Assembly: GCA_025966355.1 (NCBI GenBank)
Contig: JAICWZ010000011.1
Span: 1 to 13,314 of the forward strand
Reading direction: 5' to 3'
From: Thermomicrobiaceae bacterium
Lineage (GTDB): Bacteria > Chloroflexota > Chloroflexia > Thermomicrobiales > Thermomicrobiaceae
DNA: 13,314 nucleotides
The notes below the pieces were generated by a model. The model did not search any database. It was not told the DNA's origin and saw only the letters and a program-made list of their open reading frames with translations. Both the position numbers and the translations under genes were made by a program. Positions 1 through 6,398 of the stretch are shown in pieces. Every line of letters begins with the position of its first letter. The first letter of the stretch is position 1.

Positions 1-2
1 GC

Positions 3-1151
3 GCCCGTGCGAGCGGGCTGCTCGGTCAGCGGCATGGCGCGTTGGATATCCGACCGAGCGTGCTTCAGCGATTGGCCCCGCTTTTCTGGCGCCGTTCGGG
101 TGACGTTCCGCCAACCGGCTATCTCCGCTTTCTCAACGATTTGGCGGCCGGGCTTTCACTGAGCGCGCTTGATGCGCATGGCATGACCAGTGAACGAATG
201 CGCACCTGGACGCTCCAGAACTTCGAGCAGCAGACGCGCGACCTCTTCAACCTCTGGCTGAAGTCGACCGATTGGCCGGAGTCTGTCGAACGGGAAACGG
301 TGCAGATCTGGGGCGGTGACTGGCCCGCCTATCGCGCGCAGCTGCTGTGCGCGCTGCGGGAATTGCGAATGGGCGAGTGGGTGACGCTGGAATCGTTCGC
401 GGCTCGGTTTGCCGCCCAATCCCCGAGCGCGCTTGGGCCGCATTTCACGGCGGCTGCCAGCCACGATCAGCGCGCCGAGACGGCCGATGCCCGGCGCCGG
501 GCGATCCTGCAAACCGTCACGGAACTGACGCTGCGCACGGCCGCCGAGTGGCTTGGACTCATCACGATATCGACCGCGCGCCGCCGGACAGTTTTCGAAC
601 TGACGCCGGTTGGCGCCTGGCTGAGCGGTCAGCAGCCGGAGCCACCGGACGAGCCGGAGCTGGGATCTCATCCGCTGACGGTCTTGCCAAGCTTCGAGAT
701 CGTCGTTCCGCGCCCGACACCGCGGCGCGTTTGGGCGCTCTCGGCATTCGCCGACCTGATGCGGCTCGACCGCGTGTCAAGCTACGAATTGACGCTGAAG
801 AGTATCGGGCGCGGGCTGAGCGCCGGGCTATCGACCGGCCAGATCATCGGCTTTCTGGAGCAGCAGGGCGGCGAGCCGTTACCGCAGAACGTCGCCTTCG
901 AGATCGATGAATGGGCGCGCGGCCTGCGTCGCGTCACGGTGCGTGAAACGGTCCTGCTGGAGCCGGATAGCGCGTCGTCGAGCCAAAAGATCGCCGACGC
1001 GCTGACGGCCGCCGGGCTCCGCGTCGAAACGCTCAGCGAACATCGCCTGCTCGTCTCCGCCCCTGGCGGTGAGCCGGAGCAAGACCTGCTCAACGCGCTC
1101 GACGAACGCCTGCGCGAGCTCGGCCACACGCCGCTGCGGAGACGTGGTTAG
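3..1151 (+). CDS. Helicase-associated-domain protein (XPB/Ssl2 N-terminal-like), 5' partial
   Basis: The reading frame is open to the left edge of the window, so the true start lies upstream. The TTG at 42 is only the first possible start codon inside the window and is unlikely to be used. The visible protein is about 380 residues, soluble, with no membrane segments. The C-terminal third resembles the helicase C3 / XPB-Ssl2 N-terminal domain (PF13625 type). It shows the 'LPSFEIVVPRP' strand, then 'RVSSYELTLKSIGRGLSAG', then 'PLPQNVAFEIDEWA', and a final half with a 'LLEPDS...RVETLSEHRLLVSAP' pattern. Proteins of this type occur as stand-alone genes in actinobacteria and Chloroflexota and may associate with an XPB-like helicase; the exact role is not known to me. 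The gene converges on the ureohydrolase gene with only 20 bases between the stop codons and no visible terminator. Family call is fairly firm; function is open. Confidence 0.72.
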   Translation, partial: ARASGLLGQRHGALDIRPSVLQRLAPLFWRRSGDVPPTGYLRFLNDLAAGLSLSALDAHGMTSERMRTWTLQNFEQQTRDLFNLWLKSTDWPESVERETVQIWGGDWPAYRAQLLCALRELRMGEWVTLESFAARFAAQSPSALGPHFTAAASHDQRAETADARRRAILQTVTELTLRTAAEWLGLITISTARRRTVFELTPVGAWLSGQQPEPPDEPELGSHPLTVLPSFEIVVPRPTPRRVWALSAFADLMRLDRVSSYELTLKSIGRGLSAGLSTGQIIGFLEQQGGEPLPQNVAFEIDEWARGLRRVTVRETVLLEPDSASSSQKIADALTAAGLRVETLSEHRLLVSAPGGEPEQDLLNALDERLRELGHTPLRRRG

Positions 1152-1171
1152 CGAGGCTGTCCGCTTCCGCC

Positions 1172-2284
1172 CTACTTCTCGTCTTTCGGCTCGGGCATCT
1201 TGCCGAGTTTGCCCGAGACGACAAGGGTCCCGAGAACTTCCATGACGGCACGGGCGCCGAGGAGCGCGGTGATATCCGAGACGTCGTAGGGCGGCGAGAC
1301 CTCGACAACCTCCATGCCCGCCAGTCCTTCGCGTGTGATCAGGCGCAGGAACTTAAGGAGTTCACGCGGCAGAAAGCCGCCCGGTTCCGGCGTGCCGGTG
1401 CCCGGGGCGAAGGCGGGATCGACCGAGTCGATGTCAAAGCTGAGGTAGACGCACTTTGCGTTCTTCCAGGCGATCTCGAGCGCATATTCGGCGACCTTGT
1501 CGATACCGAAGCGATCGACGTCTTCCAGCGTCACGACGGTAGCGTGGCGCTCGCGGGCGTTCTTCAAGCCTTCGCGGGAGCCGGTCCAGCCACCGATCCC
1601 GATCTGCACCAGATTGGATGGCGGTGCATTCTCGATGTTCGTCGCATGGAAGAAGGGCGAGCCATGCATGCGCTCGTCCCAGGTGTATTCACTCAAATCG
1701 CTGTGACGGTCGAAATGGATGATGCCGATATTGCCGTCGACGTAGGGGGCGATGCCGCGAATATCCGGGTAGCCGATTGAGTGATCGCCGCCGAGGACGA
1801 CCGGGAAGACGTTCCGCTCGTGCAGGTAGCCGATCGCGAGTGCGATCTGATCGAAGCTTTTCTCGATGTTTGCCGGGATGACCGAGACATCGCCGACATC
1901 GACCATGTTCAGCGTCTCGTAGAGATCAACACCCATCGAGACATTGTATGTGCTGCCGAGCGATGAGATACGGCGCATGGCGTCCGGTCCGAAGCGCGTG
2001 CCGGGGCGATAGGTGGTGCCGGTATCGAGTGGCACGCCCATGAAGGCGACATCCTGACCGCCAAGCTCGCGCATGTCCTCCTGGAACGGAACACCGAGAA
2101 AGCGCGAAAAATTGCCGTAGCCGCGACGACTCCGGTTGAAGAGCGGGATCTTGCGGTCGCGGATGGTGGCGGCTGATTCGAGGCCATATTCGCTCGCGCG
2201 AGCGGCCGCCTCATCGCTACGTTCCGAGGGCCACTCTCCTTCGCGCTCGATGGCCCAGGTTCCATTGAGATCTTCGCGCTTCAT
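1172..2284 (-). CDS. Ureohydrolase (agmatinase/arginase family)
   Basis: The 370-residue protein carries all binuclear-metal motifs of the ureohydrolase fold: 'LGGDHSIG' (His168), 'HFDRHSD' (Asp192, His194, Asp196) and 'SFDIDSVDPAFAPG' (Asp284, Asp286). It should hydrolyse a guanidino compound to urea plus an amine, in the cytoplasm. Two things are unusual for plain agmatinase: an N-terminal extension of about 75 residues before the core, and Arg193 in place of the usual Ala in the D-A-H-x-D motif, followed by 'DERMHGSPFFHATN'. These features recall the long 'agmatinase family' branch, which I believe includes guanidino-acid hydrolases and the nickel guanidine hydrolase. Substrate therefore cannot be fixed between agmatine, guanidinobutyrate and guanidine. 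The ATG at 2284 is preceded by a strong AAGGAGG. It lies 28 bases downstream of a 145-residue gene on the same strand and is probably cotranscribed with it. Confidence 0.88.
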   Translation of the reverse strand: MKREDLNGTWAIEREGEWPSERSDEAAARASEYGLESAATIRDRKIPLFNRSRRGYGNFSRFLGVPFQEDMRELGGQDVAFMGVPLDTGTTYRPGTRFGPDAMRRISSLGSTYNVSMGVDLYETLNMVDVGDVSVIPANIEKSFDQIALAIGYLHERNVFPVVLGGDHSIGYPDIRGIAPYVDGNIGIIHFDRHSDLSEYTWDERMHGSPFFHATNIENAPPSNLVQIGIGGWTGSREGLKNARERHATVVTLEDVDRFGIDKVAEYALEIAWKNAKCVYLSFDIDSVDPAFAPGTGTPEPGGFLPRELLKFLRLITREGLAGMEVVEVSPPYDVSDITALLGARAVMEVLGTLVVSGKLGKMPEPKDEK

Positions 2285-2312
2285 GGCTCCTCCTTCTGGT
2301 CGCCGAACGGTG

Positions 2313-2750
2313 TTAATCTCCGGAACTTCTCGACTGGGTCGGACTCAGCGTGATCACGCCCGTAGACAGATCGCTCGACATCTGCTCGGCTCGAATAAAG
2401 AGTAACGCGCGCAGACAGGCCTCGGGCGCGCTGTGCGAAACGACGTTGGCGAGCGAGCGATGGTATTCATCGAAGGCAGTCAGCCCGAAATCGCCGATCT
2501 GGCTGTCGAGCACGATGATCGGGGCCGCTTCGCGTACCAGGGCGAGGACGCGATCAAGATCGGGTACGACGACTTCTTTCGGACCCTTCGGCTCCGAGCC
2601 TTCGGCATAGAGGCGGAGGCCGTCGGGACCGAGCAAGAAATCGCCGATGCGAACCTCGAGCTTGGAGGTGATCGACTTTCCCTGTTTCTGACAGAGACGA
2701 AGATAGGATTCATCAAAACGATCGGCGAACGCGTCGTTGGGCGTTTCCAT
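2313..2750 (-). CDS. Conserved-looking hypothetical protein, 145 aa, upstream of ureohydrolase
   Basis: I do not recognise this protein. It is a soluble 145-residue polypeptide with no signal peptide, membrane segment or cysteine cluster; one cysteine is near residue 20 and one in the C-terminal half. The middle alternates short strands and helices ('LEVRIGDFLLGPDGLRLYA', 'EVVVPDLDRVLALVREAAP', 'IIVLDSQIGDFGLTAFDEY') and the C-terminus is Ser/Thr-rich. It is supported as a real gene by an ATG at 2750 preceded by GGGGAG at normal spacing, by its position 28 bases before the ureohydrolase on the same strand, and by the lack of a better frame here. A role linked to the ureohydrolase is an inference from gene order only. 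Confidence 0.6.
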   Translation of the reverse strand: METPNDAFADRFDESYLRLCQKQGKSITSKLEVRIGDFLLGPDGLRLYAEGSEPKGPKEVVVPDLDRVLALVREAAPIIVLDSQIGDFGLTAFDEYHRSLANVVSHSAPEACLRALLFIRAEQMSSDLSTGVITLSPTQSRSSGD

Positions 2751-2938
2751 TTTGCTCTCCCCTGTTGCGATCGCCCGGTAGACCGGGCGGTTCTAGCGCA
2801 CGCAAAGCGTACTTCGCCGCGGCGCTTTTGCGCCAGAGCATCGGCCGGCCGGCGGCCGATCATCCTGTACGAATGCGCACGCGAGCGATCGCTCTCGTCG
2901 GGAAAATCCCCGCAGAGCTATCGCGGCCCGTCGGGTCA

Positions 2939-2974
2939 GATCCTCTTGACACGCGAATCGCGGAGGATCATGCT
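2939..2974 (+). promoter_or_regulatory. Candidate ACIII operon promoter within a dyad
   Basis: An exact TTGACA (2946-2951) is followed after 17 bases by CATGCT (2969-2974, three of six matches to TATAAT). The -35 box sits inside the inverted repeat GATCCTC (2939-2945) / GAGGATC (2963-2969), with a smaller CGCG-AAT-CGCG dyad in the spacer (2952-2962). The arrangement suggests a repressor or activator site overlapping a sigma-70-type promoter and would give a leader of roughly 200 bases before the first gene. The -10 box is weak, so this is a candidate only. Confidence 0.35.
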
Positions 2975-3062
2975 ACCAGAGGGTTGTGGACAGGTCTTCT
3001 TTACGCACGAACACGCACACTCTTGACAGCCTCTCGAATTGCAGAGAACCTACACGAGGGCT

Positions 3063-3158
3063 CCGGCAACCCTGGCACGATGGACGTTGCCGGTTTCTCT
3101 CTGGCGGGCGAACAGCGAAGCGAAGCCGATCACCGGTCAGGTGAGATTGATCGACTTC
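3063..3158 (+). promoter_or_regulatory. Possible structured 5' leader of the ACIII operon (two stem-loops)
   Basis: Stem 1 pairs CCGGCAAC (3063-3070) with GTTGCCGG (3086-3093), eight perfect pairs around a 15-base loop. Stem 2 pairs GAAGCCGATC (3122-3131) with GATCGACTTC (3149-3158), nine of ten positions, with one C-A mismatch; CACC (3131-3134) / GGTG (3140-3143) offers an alternative inner stem. The ribosome binding site GGAGG of the first gene follows at 3174-3178. There is no T-tract after either stem, so simple terminators are unlikely. I could not match the region to a known riboswitch consensus (B12, SAM, Moco, c-di-GMP considered). Confidence 0.3.
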
Positions 3159-3183
3159 ACACAGATCTGGGGTGGAGGTCTGA

Positions 3184-3489
3184 ATGACCCTTTTGGAGAT
3201 TATCGCGACGCGAACGACATCGGATCAGTGGAGTCAGATCACAACGACGTTGATCTACCTCTGGTCGTTCGTCGGGTCGATGGTCATGTTCGCCGGCTGT
3301 CTGTTGCTGGGGCATGGGATCATCCCCTCGTTGGTTTCCACGCGGGATCTGCCGCCGCAGTACACGAAGTTGCGCCAGCCGATCCTGGTCGTGTCGGCCA
3401 TCTTCCTGCTCTCTGCCGTCTTCTGCTTCGTCAACTTTATTACGCACATGACGGTGGTTTACGATCTGTTCAATCGCGTGTGGGTCTAG
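3184..3489 (+). CDS. Small two-helix membrane protein, ActG-like position
   Basis: This 101-residue protein opens the ACIII operon. It has two predicted membrane helices: about residues 23-51 (with a GSMVMFAGCLLLGHGIIP core) and about 67-95 (ILVVSAIFLLSAVFCFVNFI), joined by a short polar loop 'STRDLPPQYTKLRQP'. The start ATG has a clear GGAGG five bases upstream. ACIII of Chloroflexus contains a small membrane subunit, ActG, of about this size, and this gene may be its counterpart. I base that on size, topology and operon membership rather than recognised sequence, so ActG is a tentative label. His44 and His88 lie in or next to the helices, but two-helix heme binding is not supported by any motif I know. 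It is followed by a 90-base gap with a hairpin before actA. Confidence 0.68.
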   Translation: MTLLEIIATRTTSDQWSQITTTLIYLWSFVGSMVMFAGCLLLGHGIIPSLVSTRDLPPQYTKLRQPILVVSAIFLLSAVFCFVNFITHMTVVYDLFNRVWV

Positions 3490-3500
3490 GAGTTCCGATC

Positions 3501-3522
3501 CCGGCCGTGTGATCGCGGCCGG
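3501..3522 (+). repeat. Intergenic hairpin between the ActG-like gene and actA
   Basis: CCGGCCG (3501-3507) pairs with CGGCCGG (3516-3522), seven perfect pairs around an eight-base loop. A smaller GCGC/GCGC stem follows within 3525-3537. There is no T-run, so it is more likely an mRNA stability or processing element, or a weak attenuator, than a full terminator. Confidence 0.4.
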
Positions 3523-3579
3523 TTGCGCGAAGGCGCGTCACGTCGCAACAGGCTACAGAAATGGAGTGGAGCGGGAGGA

Positions 3580-4116
3580 ATGGGAAGAATCATCAAACCG
3601 GTGATCGTTGTGGTGATCTTGCTGCTTGTGCTGGCGATTCCTGCGCTGGCCGTGGTGGCACGAAGCTACATCCTGGCACCGGTGGCCCAACCGGCCAAGG
3701 CTCAACCGATCGCATTCCCGCACAGCATCCACGTGAACGTTGTCGGGCTCGACTGCACGTTCTGCCACCGTGGCGCGACGACGCAGGCCGATTCGACCGT
3801 TCCGGCGCTCCAACTCTGCATGGGCTGCCACGCCATCATCCCGACCACCGATCGACCGCAGCTTGAGAAACTGGTCAATGCGTTTAATTCCGGTACGCCG
3901 ATCAACTGGACGCGCGTCCATCAGTTGCCCGACCACGTGCATTTCGTTCACGCGATGCACATAAACGCCGGGTTCAACTGTGCCACCTGCCACGGTGACG
4001 TCGCGTCGATGGCGCCGGGGGCCGTCGTACAGGTGCGCGACCTGCGGATGGGCGATTGTATTACGTGTCATCGTGAGAACAATGCCCCGACCGACTGCTC
4101 GACGTGCCACTACTGA
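3580..4116 (+). CDS. actA: ActA, membrane-anchored pentaheme cytochrome c of alternative complex III
   Basis: The 178-residue protein has one N-terminal hydrophobic helix (about residues 7-28, signal anchor) and then five CxxCH heme c sites: C59-H63, C80-H84, C134-H138, C160-H164 and C173-H177, the last at the extreme C-terminus. Extra histidines for bis-His ligation are visible in 'FPHSIH' (46-51) and 'HVHFVHAMH' (119-127). This matches the pentaheme c7/NapC-like ActA subunit, which relays electrons on the outer face of the membrane. The ATG at 3580 is chosen because it puts a short n-region directly before the helix and follows GGGAGG; the spacing of one to two bases is unusually tight. The frame stays open upstream to 3523, so a longer start is possible. 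The stop codon overlaps the next possible ATG (4116) by one base, showing tight coupling to actB1. Confidence 0.93.
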   Translation: MGRIIKPVIVVVILLLVLAIPALAVVARSYILAPVAQPAKAQPIAFPHSIHVNVVGLDCTFCHRGATTQADSTVPALQLCMGCHAIIPTTDRPQLEKLVNAFNSGTPINWTRVHQLPDHVHFVHAMHINAGFNCATCHGDVASMAPGAVVQVRDLRMGDCITCHRENNAPTDCSTCHY

Positions 4117-4130
4117 TGGGGAAGGGTGCG

Positions 4131-6356
4131 ATGCGACGTCGTGATTTTCTCAAGCTCGTCGCGGCTTCGGGGGCCGGCGCGGTTGTCTTTACCGGCTGCG
4201 ATCTCAGTCAGTTCGGGGATGGTGATCCGAAGCGCGAATTTCAGATCCAAAGCGCGGTCGATAACCCGCAGGATTTCGCGCTCGGCCGCGATCTCTGGTA
4301 CGCCACGGCATATCCCGGTATCGCTGGTGGTTCCGGCCTGATCGTCCGTGTCTACGAAGGTCGTGCCAAGAAGGTCGATGGTAATCCGGATTACCCGCTC
4401 AACATGGGCCGATCGACCGCGCTGGAGCAGTCGCTGGTGCAGGAGCTCTATCACCCGGATCGCATCGGTGGTCCTCTGAAGCTCAAGGGCGATCGCGGCT
4501 CCGGCAGCTTTTCGGCTCTCTCCTGGGGCGATGCGCAGAACGAATTCAACTCGATGATCACCGCCGGCAAAGGGAGCACGCTCCTGATCACCGGACCGGT
4601 TTCCGGCTCCGAAGCGGCCGTCGTCGATCAGTTCACGAAAGCGATTGGTGGCCAGCATGTCACCTATGAGCCGGAAGAGCGAATCGTGTTGCGTGAGGCG
4701 ATGCGGCGCGTCTTCGGCTCGGAGCACTTGCCGGCGTTCGATCTCGGCAACGCCCAGTTCCTGCTTAACTTCGGGGCCGAGTTCCTGAACGACTGGATTT
4801 CGCCGGTGCACCTGAGCATCGGCTATGGCGCCTTCCGTGCCGGCGTGGGCGGTAAGCGTGGCCGCTACTGGCACGTCGGGCCGCAGCTTTCGGCGACGGC
4901 CGCGAACGCGGACAAATGGGTTTACATCAATCCAGGCACTGAGGGCCTGGTTGCATTGTCATTGGCCCAGGTGATGACCTCGCAGGGGCTCGTCGACAAG
5001 GGCGCGGCGTCATCCATCTACAACGGCATCTCGCTCGATGACTACGCGCCGGACAAAGTTGCAAGCAAGGCGGGCATCAGCGCCGATCAAATTACCGAGA
5101 TGGCGAAGGCGTTCGCGGGCGCGAAACCGGCTATCGCGATGGCCGGCACGTCGGCGGCGGCTCACACGAATGGCCTTTTCAATCTGACGGCCGTCTATGC
5201 GCTCAACTATCTTGTCGGTTCGGTGGGGGCCAAGGGCGGAGTGATGCTCAACCCCGACTCACCGCTGCCGGATGTGCTCCCGAATATGACCGGTGGCACG
5301 AGCTATCGCGACTGGAAGCCGATCGTCGACAAGATCAAGAGCGGCGGTACCAAACTGGTGCTGGTGCACGACGCCAATCCGGTCTACGGCTTGCCGCCGG
5401 CGATCGGTCTGAAGGACGCGCTTGGCGCCGGAACCAAAGTCGTCAGCTTCTCGAACTTCCTGGACGAAACGACGACCCAGGCCGACCTGGTGCTGCCGAC
5501 GCTGGTGACGCTCGAAGACTGGGGTCTGCATGTGCCGGACCCGGGACCGGGCTATCCGACGGTCGCGCTGCAACAGCCGGTGGTCAAGCCATTCGTCGAC
5601 GCCAAGTCGTTCGTCGATCTACTGATCGGCGCGGCGACGACGGCCGGCGGTTCGCTGCCCTGGAAGACGAACGAAGAGTTGGTCCGCACCGTCGTTGGCC
5701 AGTTGCAACAGGCTGGTGGCGGCAATATCACCGGCGTCGACGATCCGAAAGAATATTTCGTCACGGTGCAGGGCCAGGGCGGCTGGTGGGATTCCAACAA
5801 GGCCGCTTCTGCGGCACCGACCGCGCCAGCCAAGCCAACCAATGCGGCCGAACCAAAGTTCGACGGCAACGGCGAGTATTATCTGCTGCCGTATCCGACG
5901 AACTCGCTGAGTTACGGCGAGAATTCGCATTTGCCGTGGTTGCAGGCGCTGCCGGAGCCGATCTCAACGAACGTTTGGTCGACCTGGGTTGATGTCAACA
6001 CGTCGACCGCCAAGAAGCTTGGCGTCGAGACGGGCGATATCGTCAAGCTGACGACGTCGACGGGATCGGTGGAAGTCGCGGTGTATATGAACCCTTCGGC
6101 GCCGACCGATGTGCTCCTGGTGCCGTTCGGCCAGGGCCACGTCATCTTCTCGCGCTATGCGGAAAAACGTGGCGAAAATCCGTTCGCGTTCATCGCGGCG
6201 CAAACGGAAGCGGAAACCGGCGCGTTGGCGTGGGCCGCGACGAAGGTTTCGATCAAGAAGGCCAACAAGAAGGTTCGAGTCCCGCGACTCGAAGGATCGG
6301 TGCCGGCCTACCAGTTGGAAGAGTTCCCGATCATCGAGGTTGAGGCGGCTGAATAG
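4131..6356 (+). CDS. actB1: ActB1, molybdopterin-oxidoreductase-like half of ActB
   Basis: The 741-residue protein starts with a twin-arginine signal (MRRRDFLK) and a hydrophobic stretch ending in T-G-C at Cys23, a possible lipobox. The ATG at 4131 is preferred over the GTG at 4104 and ATG at 4116 because GGGGAAGGG lies just upstream and it places the RRRDFLK motif at the N-terminus. The body follows the complex-iron-sulfur-molybdoenzyme catalytic fold (about 55-555), then an Ala/Pro-rich linker (about 558-575) and a C-terminal MopB-like domain (about 600-705, 'KKLGVETGDIVKLTTSTGS'). The N-terminal CxxC cluster motif of true molybdoenzymes is absent, and Cys23 is the only cysteine in the protein. 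In known ACIII this domain binds neither molybdenum nor a cluster and acts as a scaffold outside the membrane. In many organisms it is fused to the ferredoxin-like part; here that part is the next gene. Confidence 0.92.
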   Translation: MRRRDFLKLVAASGAGAVVFTGCDLSQFGDGDPKREFQIQSAVDNPQDFALGRDLWYATAYPGIAGGSGLIVRVYEGRAKKVDGNPDYPLNMGRSTALEQSLVQELYHPDRIGGPLKLKGDRGSGSFSALSWGDAQNEFNSMITAGKGSTLLITGPVSGSEAAVVDQFTKAIGGQHVTYEPEERIVLREAMRRVFGSEHLPAFDLGNAQFLLNFGAEFLNDWISPVHLSIGYGAFRAGVGGKRGRYWHVGPQLSATAANADKWVYINPGTEGLVALSLAQVMTSQGLVDKGAASSIYNGISLDDYAPDKVASKAGISADQITEMAKAFAGAKPAIAMAGTSAAAHTNGLFNLTAVYALNYLVGSVGAKGGVMLNPDSPLPDVLPNMTGGTSYRDWKPIVDKIKSGGTKLVLVHDANPVYGLPPAIGLKDALGAGTKVVSFSNFLDETTTQADLVLPTLVTLEDWGLHVPDPGPGYPTVALQQPVVKPFVDAKSFVDLLIGAATTAGGSLPWKTNEELVRTVVGQLQQAGGGNITGVDDPKEYFVTVQGQGGWWDSNKAASAAPTAPAKPTNAAEPKFDGNGEYYLLPYPTNSLSYGENSHLPWLQALPEPISTNVWSTWVDVNTSTAKKLGVETGDIVKLTTSTGSVEVAVYMNPSAPTDVLLVPFGQGHVIFSRYAEKRGENPFAFIAAQTEAETGALAWAATKVSIKKANKKVRVPRLEGSVPAYQLEEFPIIEVEAAE

Positions 6357-6398
6357 TCCGGTTGACGAGTGGGACCCGGAGGGGCGAGAGGAGCCGAA

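Larger units (their letters stand above)
2751..3183. other. 433-base divergent intergenic region, dyad-rich, no convincing gene
   Basis: This gap separates the minus-strand hypothetical/ureohydrolase pair from the plus-strand ACIII operon. I see no ORF with both a ribosome binding site and a recognisable product. Going rightwards it holds: a hairpin 2772-2778/2783-2789 (seven pairs, four-base loop); GGCGC-TTTT-GCGCC at 2821-2834; ATCGGCC/GGCCGAT at 2840-2846/2854-2860; and the 12-base perfect palindrome GAGCGATCGCTC at 2883-2894. These would lie in or near the leader of the minus-strand operon. The right half holds the candidate ACIII promoter and structured leader, listed separately. A second exact TTGACA at 3023-3028 has no good -10 box at 16-19 bases. 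Confidence 0.6.

Noticed and set aside
3023..3056. Second exact TTGACA (3023-3028) as an ACIII promoter
   Set aside because: No acceptable -10 hexamer at 16-19 bases (best is two of six matches).
3041..3110. SAM-type riboswitch suggested by the string CCGGCAACC
   Set aside because: The four-way core and the conserved downstream strands of SAM-I or SAM-IV are not present in order.
3039..3512. Plus-strand frame overlapping the leader and the small membrane-protein gene
   Set aside because: It conflicts with the better supported two-helix protein, which has GGAGG and a convincing membrane pattern; the alternative frame is low in structure.
4110..4874. Long minus-strand open frame (254 codons) opposite actB1
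   Set aside because: It lies fully within a gene with clear domain content; open antisense frames are expected in GC-rich coding DNA and its translation shows no family motif.
4131..6356. Active molybdenum or tungsten oxidoreductase (formate dehydrogenase or polysulfide reductase type)
   Set aside because: No N-terminal CxxC cluster motif and no cysteine or selenocysteine ligand; neighbours are ActA, ActC, ActD and ActE, so it is the inactive ActB domain.
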